Source: Phycisphaerae bacterium (lineage in GTDB: Bacteria; Planctomycetota; Phycisphaerae; Tepidisphaerales; Tepidisphaeraceae). From it: a stretch of DNA of 7,418 nucleotides. The stretch covers positions 1 through 7,418 of the forward strand of contig JACMJD010000388.1 of NCBI GenBank assembly GCA_014380825.1. The letters are read 5' to 3'. The notes below the pieces were generated by a model. The model did not search any database and was not told the origin of the DNA. It saw nothing but the letters and a program-made list of their open reading frames with translations. Position 1 is the stretch's first letter; each line of letters opens with the position of its first letter. Positions 1-4,629 of this stretch are shown in pieces. The position numbers were made by a program, and so were the translations under genes.

Positions 1-117
1 CGGGCTGGTGCCGATGGTGATCATCCTCGACACGCCGGCAGAAGCGGCGCGCGAAAGGACGGCGTCGAGTTGATCGTGCAGGCGCGGGTCGGTGAGATGG
101 CAGTGGGAGTCGACCAT
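1..117 (-). CDS. tatD: TatD family metal-dependent hydrolase/DNase, N-terminal fragment
   Basis: Reading the minus strand from the ATG at 117-115 gives 39 codons with no stop before the left edge, starting MVDSHCHLTD. The HxH pair (H5, H7) right after the first beta strand is the hallmark of the TatD/amidohydrolase TIM barrel, where these histidines bind one of two catalytic metals. The later stretch AGVSRMITIGTSP fits the second beta strand of the same fold. TatD proteins are cytoplasmic 3'-5' exonucleases/DNases linked to DNA repair and oxidative damage; that role comes from the family and is not seen here. The family is about 255-265 residues, so roughly 85% lies outside the window. No Shine-Dalgarno is visible. 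The leader is filled by the inverted repeat at 123-189, five bases upstream of the start. yraN lies upstream on the same strand, so the two may be cotranscribed. Confidence 0.88.
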   Translation of the reverse strand, partial: MVDSHCHLTDPRLHDQLDAVLSRAASAGVSRMITIGTSP

Positions 118-122
118 GAGGG

Positions 123-189
123 AGAGTTCAGAGGTCAGAGTTCAGCAAGATTCGCATTTGTTTTCCCTGACCTGTGACCTCTGACCTCT
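123..189. repeat. Inverted pair of period-7 word arrays (AGAGGTC / TGACCTC) between yraN and tatD
   Basis: The left side holds three 7-base units in a row: AGAGTTC at 123-129, AGAGGTC at 130-136, AGAGTTC at 137-143. The right side holds the opposite orientation: TGACCTG at 168-174, TGACCTC at 175-181, TGACCTC at 182-188. The best pairing is a perfect 11-bp stem, 130-140 with 179-189, and weaker registers are possible because both arms are periodic. The centre (144-167) is unrelated AT-richer sequence. The element overlaps the yraN stop codon (CTA at 188-190 is TAG on the minus strand) and ends five bases before the tatD start. It would therefore form a hairpin in a yraN-tatD transcript. It does not look like a classical intrinsic terminator because no U-tract follows the stem. 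Confidence 0.75.
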
Positions 190-589
190 AGAACGTCGCT
201 TCGAACGCATCGGTGACATGCCGGATTTGCGGTTCGCGTCCGTGGGGCCAGACGATGGCGACGACGTCGAACCTGGCGGCCGGTTGCGGCGTGCCGTATC
301 GCGACAGGAAGAACCGCGCGGCCTTGGTGATCTGATGTTGCTTGGTCCGGTTGACTTGCTCCTCCGGCGTGGCGGGGTCGTCGCTCTCGCGCGTTTTTAC
401 CTCGGCAAATACGAGCGTCTTGCCATCGCGGGCGATGATGTCGATCTCGCCCATCGCGCAGCGAAAGTTCCGCTCGAGGATGCTGTACCCCTGATTCCGC
501 AAATGCTTAGCCGCCACGTTCTCGCCGCGGTCACCGAGCAGATCGCGGTTCGTCGGCGGTTTGAGCAGCGTTTGCAGCCATTCGAACAT
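188..589 (-). CDS. yraN: YraN/UPF0102 family putative nuclease-fold protein
   Basis: This 133-residue protein matches the UPF0102/YraN family in length (usually 115-135) and motif order. GDRGE at 19-23 opens helix 1, with E23 conserved. The segment GYSILERNFRCAMGEIDIIA spans 34-53. E48 and D50 in GEIDII, then E63 and K65 in VFAEVKTR (60-67), form the PD-(D/E)xK nuclease signature. ARFDVVAI near 105-112 is the last core strand. The family is thought to be a Holliday-junction-resolvase-like endonuclease, but its cellular job is not settled, so the catalytic role is inference. The ATG start at 589-587 has only a weak GGGG-type Shine-Dalgarno just upstream. It is divergent from the acetyltransferase gene, with about 90 bases between them, and its stop codon lies inside the period-7 repeat. 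Confidence 0.9.
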   Translation of the reverse strand: MFEWLQTLLKPPTNRDLLGDRGENVAAKHLRNQGYSILERNFRCAMGEIDIIARDGKTLVFAEVKTRESDDPATPEEQVNRTKQHQITKAARFFLSRYGTPQPAARFDVVAIVWPHGREPQIRHVTDAFEATF

Positions 590-608
590 CGCCCCAGATT
601 ACCGTGCG

Positions 609-636
609 GCTCCCCTCCCTTCCAGAGAGAGGGAGC
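609..636. repeat. CCCTCCCT/AGGGAG hairpin in the yraN-GNAT divergent gap
   Basis: Positions 615-621 pair with 629-635 (CTCCCTT with GAGGGAG, one wobble) around a 7-base loop. An alternative outer register pairs 609-614 with 631-636. It sits between two divergent genes, so a terminator role is unlikely. The sequence style (pyrimidine-rich CCCTCCC arm, purine-rich return arm) resembles the hairpin at 4593-4618 and may be a degenerate copy of the same intergenic repeat type. Confidence 0.5.
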
Positions 637-664
637 AAAGCATAAGATTCCGCACCCGCACTCC

Positions 665-670
665 GGAGGA
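665..670 (+). promoter_or_regulatory. Strong ribosome binding site that fixes the GNAT start
   Basis: GGAGGA ends nine bases before the GTG at 680. This is the only good Shine-Dalgarno in the long open frame that begins at 218, so it decides the start. The upstream part of that frame merely runs antisense through yraN. Confidence 0.8.
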
Positions 671-679
671 TTTGCACAC

Positions 680-1129
680 GTGGCCCAAGCTGACATCATT
701 GTTGCCGACGAGAATCTGCTCCCGCAGGCGGTTGAGCTGTATCAACAGATCTTTCGCCCCAAGCACGAGATCGATTACTTCAAGCGCCGCTTCCTTGGCC
801 GATACAACATCCTCACACTGCTGGCGCGGATGGACGATCGGCCCGTCGGTTTCTGGATCGGGTTCGAACTAAAGCCAGCGATGTATTATCACTGGCTAGG
901 CGCGGTCGTCCCCGAACTTCGCCGCCAGGGCATCGGCCGACAACTGCACGATGCCCAACACGCCTGGGCAAAAGACCACGGCTACGAATACATCCGGTGC
1001 GAATGTATGAATCATCAGAAGGAATTCGTGCACTTCGCAATCGAGGTGGGCTTCACGATCATCGGAACAAGATGGGATTCGACGCACGCGGATACGTTGG
1101 TCAACTTCGAGAAGAACTTGATCGAATGA
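680..1129 (+). CDS. GNAT family N-acetyltransferase
   Basis: From the GTG at 680 the protein is 149 residues, a normal single-domain GNAT length (140-170). The acetyl-CoA pyrophosphate-binding motif A is clear: VVPELRRQGIGRQLHDAQ at about 76-93, with the R/Q-x-x-G-x-G/A core at 82-87. Before it come RPVGFWIGFE (54-63) and the strand MYYHWLGAVV (68-77), as expected for beta 3 and beta 4. After it, YEYIRCECMNHQ (102-113) is beta 5 with the conserved Asn (N111), and FAIEVGFTIIGTRWD (119-133) is the usual 'GF' tail strand. The acceptor substrate cannot be told; the neighbours do not help. The frame is open upstream to 218, but that part is antisense to yraN and lacks a start signal, so I exclude it. 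No signal peptide or membrane segment, hence cytoplasmic. Confidence 0.87.
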   Translation: MAQADIIVADENLLPQAVELYQQIFRPKHEIDYFKRRFLGRYNILTLLARMDDRPVGFWIGFELKPAMYYHWLGAVVPELRRQGIGRQLHDAQHAWAKDHGYEYIRCECMNHQKEFVHFAIEVGFTIIGTRWDSTHADTLVNFEKNLIE

Positions 1130-1206
1130 CTCACGCGATTTCTCGATTGACGCCACCATCCTGAAGACGCGGAAATCCGCCGGTACCAGGTCATTGGTGC
1201 CGAACC

Positions 1207-1210
1207 GGAG
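1207..1210 (+). promoter_or_regulatory. Ribosome binding site for the HAMP-only gene
   Basis: GGAG lies seven bases before the ATG at 1218. This supports the ATG over the in-frame TTG at 1194, which has no Shine-Dalgarno and would only add eight residues. Confidence 0.6.
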
Positions 1211-1217
1211 CGTCTGC

Positions 1218-1670
1218 ATGCCTCAAGAGCAAGACACGTCGTCTGAGAAGATCGACTTCGAGCAACTCTTTTCGTTCGTCATGTCCCTTTGCGACGGCGA
1301 CTTCTCGGCTCGTCTTACAGTCGAGGGAAGTCCACGCGCAGTCGATGTCGCCAGGAATCTGAATCGATTTGCTGAGCAGATGGCTGCGCTGACCAGCGAG
1401 GTCAAGCGCGTATGCGATGAGGTCGCCGGCGGGCTGCTGGGTGGACAAGTCGAGATTTCGCTGCCGCCGGGACCGTGGCGCGAATGTGTTGAGTCGGTCA
1501 ATCTCATGGCATATTCGTTGACCAATCAGATCCGCGACCTGAACAATTCCGCGAAGCTGCTGGCGGAAGGAAAGCCGACGCGGATGATCACAGTGCCGTG
1601 CGACCGTGAAACCCTCGAACTCAAAACGGCGTTGAATGCAGCGATCGTGCGGACGAAGATGCACGCGTAG
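1218..1670 (+). CDS. Stand-alone HAMP-module protein without an output domain
   Basis: The 150-residue product resembles the tandem HAMP arrays of large hybrid histidine kinases (group III fungal type and bacterial relatives), but only the HAMP part is present. Three modules can be placed. The first is about 14-57, with GDFSARL at 27-33. The second is about 58-107, with CDEVAGGLLGGQVEI at 66-80 and W88..SVNLMAYSLTNQIRDL. The third is about 108-147, with LLAEGKPTRMITV and ETLELKTALNAAI. In kinases these parallel coiled-coil bundles pass conformational signals between domains. No membrane helix, HisKA, HATPase, receiver, GGDEF or methyl-accepting region is present. The sequence after the stop shows no continuation in any frame, so this looks complete rather than frameshifted. 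It may be a soluble dimerising partner or regulator of a HAMP-containing kinase elsewhere; that is inference. Confidence 0.72.
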   Translation: MPQEQDTSSEKIDFEQLFSFVMSLCDGDFSARLTVEGSPRAVDVARNLNRFAEQMAALTSEVKRVCDEVAGGLLGGQVEISLPPGPWRECVESVNLMAYSLTNQIRDLNNSAKLLAEGKPTRMITVPCDRETLELKTALNAAIVRTKMHA

Positions 1671-1718
1671 TTTGTGACGTCAGGTCGCATCCCCACGTCT
1701 CTTCACGACTAGAGCAAT

Positions 1719-1758
1719 AAAAAAGGCGCCGTGGAACCTCTCGGCTTTCCACGGCACC
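1719..1758 (-). terminator. Intrinsic-terminator-like hairpin with U-tract reading leftward
   Basis: A perfect 9-bp stem pairs 1728-1736 (GCCGTGGAA) with 1747-1755 (TTCCACGGC) around a 10-base loop. It extends by two more pairs past one mismatch. A run of six A at 1719-1724 becomes U6 directly after the stem in a minus-strand transcript, the textbook form. In the plus direction no U-tract follows (ACCCAGGG), so it is a poor terminator for the HAMP gene. No minus-strand gene is visible upstream of it. Confidence 0.65.
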
Positions 1759-1974
1759 CAGGGAAGGAGGATCGTTACATCAAATATACGATTCCGTTAA
1801 CCCAATGTTCGATACATTCTTCATGACGTCCAACCCCGATTTTCAGCCTCACTCCCATTCTTCGTGCATCCGATTCTAGGCCCGTGCGAAGCCGATTTCA
1901 GCCTGTTGGCAAACGCTGCTTCCTTTGCTCCCCTGCCCGCAAATGGCGTATCCAGCACGTGCAAATATTAATAC

Positions 1975-1980
1975 GAGGAG
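1975..1980 (+). promoter_or_regulatory. Ribosome binding site that fixes the channel start
   Basis: GAGGAG ends five bases before the ATG at 1986. It picks this ATG over the upstream in-frame candidate at 1884, whose 34-residue extension is Cys/Arg-rich, not family-like, and has no Shine-Dalgarno. Confidence 0.8.
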
Positions 1981-1985
1981 CGTTT

Positions 1986-2747
1986 ATGCCGGTTCGACTG
2001 GGTGCGGCACTGGTTGCGGAATTTGTGGGCACGTTTGCCCTCTGCTGCGTCGGGATACTGGCCATCCACTTCGCCGGGGCGAGCGGGATTGTGGCCGTCG
2101 CGCTGGCGCACGGGATCATCCTGGCGACGATGGTCACTGCGGCAATGCCTACCAGTGGCGGGCATTTCAACCCGGCGGTCACGCTTGGGTTTCTCGTCAC
2201 CGGAAAGATCAAGCCGGTTGCGGCCATCGGCTATATCGTTGTGCAATTGCTTGCTGGTTTGGTCGCGGCGCTGGCGGTGTACGTGATGTTCGGCGCGGGC
2301 GCCGACGCGGCGGCCGTCGTCGCGCAGGGCACGCCCGACACTTCGCGGCTCGAGACTGGAGAGCATATTTCTGCCTGGGTTGCGATCCTGGCGGAGATCA
2401 TCGCGACGTTCTTTCTGACGTTTGTGATCTGGGGCTCCGCCGCAGATCCGCGGGCGCGGAACACCGGCGGTTTCGCAATCGGCCTGACCGTCGCCGCCAA
2501 CATCCTCGCGTTCGGCGGCCTGACCGGAGCCAGCATGAACCCCGCCCGCAGCTTCGGCCCGACGATCGTCGCGCAGCTGACGAACGACCAAGTCGACCTG
2601 TGGGCGCGACATTGGATCTACTGGGTCGGCCCGATCATCGGCGCGCTCTGGGCCGCGATCATCTACCACCTCGTGCTCTGGCCGAGAGACACGAAGCGCG
2701 GCATCGATGTAGACGCGATGGACGTGCCGGCGACGCAGAGACCGTGA
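1986..2747 (+). CDS. MIP-family aquaporin with a TIP-like selectivity filter
   Basis: The 253-residue protein is a full-length aquaporin with six membrane helices and two half-helices. The dual NPA boxes are N62-P63-A64 (in SGGHFNPAV) and N185-P186-A187 (in GASMNPARSFGP). Counting back from the NPA boxes at the spacing used in AqpZ and AqpM, the four ar/R filter positions are H42, I173, A182 and R188. AqpZ has Phe-His-Thr-Arg and AqpM Phe-Ile-Ser-Arg, while plant TIP3/TIP4-type channels have His-Ile-Ala-Arg. The segment TVAANILAFGGLTGASMNPA also reads like the plant TIP helix 5/loop E. Such a wider, polar filter suggests water plus small neutral solutes such as urea, ammonia or peroxide; substrate is inference. 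The protein sits in the inner membrane. The C-tail is short and hydrophilic. There is no glycerol gene nearby to argue for GlpF. Confidence 0.93.
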   Translation: MPVRLGAALVAEFVGTFALCCVGILAIHFAGASGIVAVALAHGIILATMVTAAMPTSGGHFNPAVTLGFLVTGKIKPVAAIGYIVVQLLAGLVAALAVYVMFGAGADAAAVVAQGTPDTSRLETGEHISAWVAILAEIIATFFLTFVIWGSAADPRARNTGGFAIGLTVAANILAFGGLTGASMNPARSFGPTIVAQLTNDQVDLWARHWIYWVGPIIGALWAAIIYHLVLWPRDTKRGIDVDAMDVPATQRP

Positions 2748-2758
2748 GGGGAAGACCC

Positions 2759-2864
2759 AATGACCAAGGTCACAATGACCAATCAATAACCAACGACTAA
2801 GTCCGAAATTGGTGCTTCGGGCTTATTTATTGATTGGTCATTGCGACCTTAGTCATTGGTCATT
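2759..2864. repeat. Long near-perfect inverted repeat built from the word AATGACCAA
   Basis: Positions 2759-2789 pair with 2827-2857 over 31 bases with two mismatches. Inside, 2798-2807 pairs with 2816-2825 (TAAGTCCGAA with TTCGGGCTTA, one G-U) around the 8-base loop 2808-2815. The whole forms one extended hairpin of about 40 pairs with a small internal loop. The 9-base word AATGACCAA occurs at 2759-2767 and 2774-2782, and its complement TTGGTCATT at 2834-2842 and 2856-2864. It lies between two plus-strand genes, starting about 11 bases after the channel stop and ending about 33 bases before the next start. It could stop or stabilise transcripts in either direction, though no clean U-tract follows the stem. 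Confidence 0.9.
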
Positions 2865-2897
2865 CAATCGCACGCCAGTTTCTGCTAAAAGCACCTC

Positions 2898-3659
2898 ATG
2901 CCATCCTTACCCATCGGCGCCCAGCTCTACACCGTTCGTGAACTCATCAAGACCGACTTCGCCGTGACGATCCGGGCGATCGCGAAGATCGGCTACGAAG
3001 GTGTGGAGATCGGTCGCTTCCCGACCGCCTACGCTCAACGCGACGCCAAAAAGCTCTTCGACGATCTTGGCCTGAAGATCTGCGGCGTGCATATCGCGGT
3101 CGATGAGCTCGAAAACGACCTCCCGCGCGTTGTGGCCGAACAGCAGGAATTGGGCAACAAGAACATCGTGCTCTCCTGGATCGCCGAAGACCGTCGCAAG
3201 AACGGCGAGGATTGGCGGGCATTCGCCAAAACGTGCAACGCGATCGGAACGGCGCTGAAGAAGTCGAACATGAGCTTTGCATTCCACAATCACAGCTTCG
3301 AGTTCCAAATGTTCGACGGTAAAACCGGGATGGAGATTTTCCTCGAGCACACCGATCCGAACGTCGTGCGGCTCGAACCCGACGTCTACTGGCTCCAGCA
3401 CGGCGGCGAAGAACCGGCGAAATTCCTGGAACGAAATCGAGATCGCATCCTGCTGATGCACCTGAAAGACATGGCCGCCGGCGAGGATAAGAAATTCGCA
3501 CCGGTGGGCACGGGCGTTCTCGATTTCAAAGCGATCCTGCGAAAAGCACAAGACGTCGGCGCGCTGTGGGGAATTGTCGAGCAGGACCAGTGCTATGAGA
3601 CGCCGCCCCTGGAGGCGATGAAGATCAGCTACGAAAACCTGCGAAAAATCGCGGGTTGA
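2898..3659 (+). CDS. Sugar phosphate isomerase/epimerase-like TIM-barrel protein (AP_endonuc_2 fold)
   Basis: This 253-residue protein matches the xylose-isomerase-like TIM-barrel superfamily in length (250-300) and motif order. GAQLYTVRE at 7-15 is beta 1, IGYEGVEIGRF (31-41) beta 2, and LGLKICGVHI (57-66) beta 3. FHNHSFEF (129-136) carries the conserved His/Asn pair. VRLEPDVYWLQHGG (157-170) has D162, MHLKDM (187-192) has H188 and D191, and IVEQDQ (226-231) has E228; these are the expected metal and substrate ligands. VGTGVLDF (203-210) is the typical GxGxxDf loop. Relatives include inosose dehydratases, tagatose/psicose epimerases and uncharacterised sugar-catabolism proteins common in Planctomycetota; the substrate cannot be assigned. 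No signal peptide is seen, so cytoplasmic. No strong Shine-Dalgarno precedes the ATG; the giant hairpin ends about 33 bases upstream. Confidence 0.9.
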   Translation: MPSLPIGAQLYTVRELIKTDFAVTIRAIAKIGYEGVEIGRFPTAYAQRDAKKLFDDLGLKICGVHIAVDELENDLPRVVAEQQELGNKNIVLSWIAEDRRKNGEDWRAFAKTCNAIGTALKKSNMSFAFHNHSFEFQMFDGKTGMEIFLEHTDPNVVRLEPDVYWLQHGGEEPAKFLERNRDRILLMHLKDMAAGEDKKFAPVGTGVLDFKAILRKAQDVGALWGIVEQDQCYETPPLEAMKISYENLRKIAG

Positions 3660-3663
3660 CCTG

Positions 3664-3731
3664 CCGTGGGCGTCTCGCCCGCGCGTTCGCGCCCAAGCCG
3701 CGTGCGCACGGGCGGGACGCCAATGCCACGG
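3664..3731. terminator. GC-rich palindrome between convergent genes, likely shared transcription end
   Basis: Positions 3669-3681 (GGCGTCTCGCCCG) pair with 3709-3721 (CGGGCGGGACGCC) over 13 bases with one wobble. CCGTG at 3664-3668 can pair with CACGG at 3727-3731 past a 5-base bulge. The loop is itself GC-rich and can fold. It fills the whole 72-base gap between two stop codons facing each other, which fits a bidirectional terminator, but there is no U-tract on either side. Its GGGCGGGACGCC core is of a type I associate with dispersed repeats in planctomycete genomes (recollection, not checked). Confidence 0.65.
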
Positions 3732-4547
3732 TTAGGCGACTGCCGTTTCGTTCAGCGATGGAAGCAGCGGTGCGAATTGATAGCCGCGCTGCTTCAGCAT
3801 CTCGGCGAATTGTGGATCGAGCAGCGCATCGCGTTCGCCGGTCCAGTCGAACTTCCAGTCGGCGTATTTCTGCTCGAGCGATGGCGTGTTCACGCCCGGG
3901 TGGACGCATAGTTCGATGTCGACTCCGCTCACCGCTCTAAACTCACGCGTGTAAATCTCCAGCGTGTTGTGCCCCGCGTGGGCCAGGCCCAGGATCGGCA
4001 GGAATCGGCCGACTCGGTTGCCTAGTCTCGCCGCGAGCCATTGCAGTGCCATTCCGCCGATGTTCTTTTTGATGTTCGCCGGCGACGGGCATTTCGGCAC
4101 GCGGATGCGTGGCGAGCCAAGTCGCTGGGCAGCATTCAACACCGGTTGCCATACGCCAGGGAACGCGTGAACGTACTGGTGGCTGTCGATGTGCGAAATC
4201 GCGATACGATTTTGCTGGCACATCGCCACTTGGGCGTTCACCTCGCGCTCAACCGCCAGCTTCATCGCGCGACCACTGGCCGTCGGTGAGGCGAGTTGTT
4301 TGACCAGATCCTTCCACCCCGCAACGATGCGGCCGTCAGTCAACCATGGCTCGCCCACGAGCGTGACGTGCAGGCCGCAGCGGATGCCACGTGCTCGCAG
4401 GTCGGCGAGCTGCGACCAGTTCAGCGTCTGCCCCTGCGGCGAAAACGAGATGCTCTGCACCACGCCTGCGTCGACGCATTCGAGAATGCCGCGATCGATG
4501 TCCGGATGCAGGCCGAAGTCGTCGGCGTTGACTAGGACGGTGTTCAT
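3732..4547 (-). CDS. YdjC/ChbG-family carbohydrate deacetylase
   Basis: The 271-residue protein has the full set of YdjC-family marks. NADDFG at 7-12 gives the catalytic/metal Asp pair D9-D10. GLHVTL at 58-63 has metal ligand H60, HIDSHQYVH at 119-127 has H123 and H127, and ELCVHPG at 212-218 has H216. ChbG of E. coli uses the same Asp-His-His metal site to remove acetyl groups from chito-oligosaccharides. Relatives HpnK (hopanoid) and NaxD (Francisella lipid-linked hexosamine) act on lipid-linked amino sugars. It lies directly downstream of a polyprenyl-phosphate-type GT2 gene on the same strand, 82 bases apart, which favours the lipid-linked-sugar role by context. Two hairpins lie in that gap and a U5 run abuts the ATG, so expression may be uncoupled from the upstream gene. 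No clear Shine-Dalgarno at usual spacing. No signal peptide, so cytoplasmic. Confidence 0.9.
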   Translation of the reverse strand: MNTVLVNADDFGLHPDIDRGILECVDAGVVQSISFSPQGQTLNWSQLADLRARGIRCGLHVTLVGEPWLTDGRIVAGWKDLVKQLASPTASGRAMKLAVEREVNAQVAMCQQNRIAISHIDSHQYVHAFPGVWQPVLNAAQRLGSPRIRVPKCPSPANIKKNIGGMALQWLAARLGNRVGRFLPILGLAHAGHNTLEIYTREFRAVSGVDIELCVHPGVNTPSLEQKYADWKFDWTGERDALLDPQFAEMLKQRGYQFAPLLPSLNETAVA

Positions 4548-4560
4548 AAAAACACGAAGA

Positions 4561-4580
4561 GCCTTCGCAGTCGCGAAGGC
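4561..4580 (-). terminator. Perfect 8-bp hairpin just before the deacetylase start, attenuator-like
   Basis: GCCTTCGC (4561-4568) and GCGAAGGC (4573-4580) form a perfect stem with a 4-base loop. On the minus strand, transcribed leftward, the stem is followed by a short pyrimidine-rich linker and then U5 directly before the ATG at 4547. The only purine-rich GAAGG upstream of that ATG is in the 3' arm of the stem, about 14 bases from the start. The hairpin could therefore act as a partial terminator for the glycosyltransferase transcript or hide a ribosome site; both are inference. Confidence 0.5.
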
Positions 4581-4592
4581 CCCTCACCCTAA

Positions 4593-4618
4593 CCCTCTCC
4601 CGGCGTACCGGGCGAGGG
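4593..4618. repeat. CCCTCTCCCGG palindrome after the glycosyltransferase
   Basis: An 11-bp stem with one mismatch (T4598/C4613) pairs 4593-4603 with 4608-4618 around the loop CGTA. It is preceded by CCCTCACCCTAA. It lies about 12 bases beyond the stop of the minus-strand glycosyltransferase and so is the first hairpin met by its transcript. The CCCTCACCCTAACCCTCTCC style is a familiar dispersed intergenic repeat in many bacterial genomes. Confidence 0.7.
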
Positions 4619-4629
4619 GATAACTCAGA

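Larger units (their letters stand above)
1671..1985. other. 315-base gap with a hairpin and a short direct repeat, no supported gene
   Basis: No convincing gene is present. Contents seen are the hairpin at 1725-1758, a purine-rich AAGGAGG at 1764-1770 that is not followed by a usable start codon at normal spacing, and a near-exact direct repeat (CCGATTTTCAGCCT at 1836-1849, CCGATTTCAGCCT at 1892-1904). Tiny open frames exist (for example ATG at 1823, 18 codons; a minus-strand ATG of 14 codons), but none has a ribosome binding site. I find no good -35/-10 pair upstream of the channel gene. Base composition is visibly less GC-rich than in the flanking genes. Confidence 0.6.

Noticed and set aside
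218..679. Long open frame upstream of and in frame with the acetyltransferase
   Set aside because: It runs antisense through yraN, has no family resemblance and no ribosome site; the GGAGGA at 665-670 sets the true start at 680.
1218..1670. Frameshifted histidine kinase
   Set aside because: None of the three downstream frames after the stop shows HisKA-like or further HAMP sequence, and the region soon becomes a hairpin and non-coding DNA.
1823..1879. Small 18-codon open frame between the HAMP gene and the aquaporin
   Set aside because: It has no ribosome binding site and an amino-acid make-up that does not suggest a real peptide.
1966..1971. TATTAA as a -10 box for the aquaporin
   Set aside because: It would place the transcript start at or inside the ribosome binding site, and there is no -35 at the right distance.
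1884..1985. N-terminal extension of the aquaporin from an earlier start
   Set aside because: The extension is Cys/Arg-rich and unlike the family, while GAGGAG at 1975-1980 precedes the ATG at 1986 by five bases and the protein from there is full length.
1968..2786. 272-residue minus-strand open frame across the aquaporin
   Set aside because: It is Arg/Asp/His-rich shadow sequence that mirrors the GC-rich codon pattern of the real gene and has no recognisable domain.
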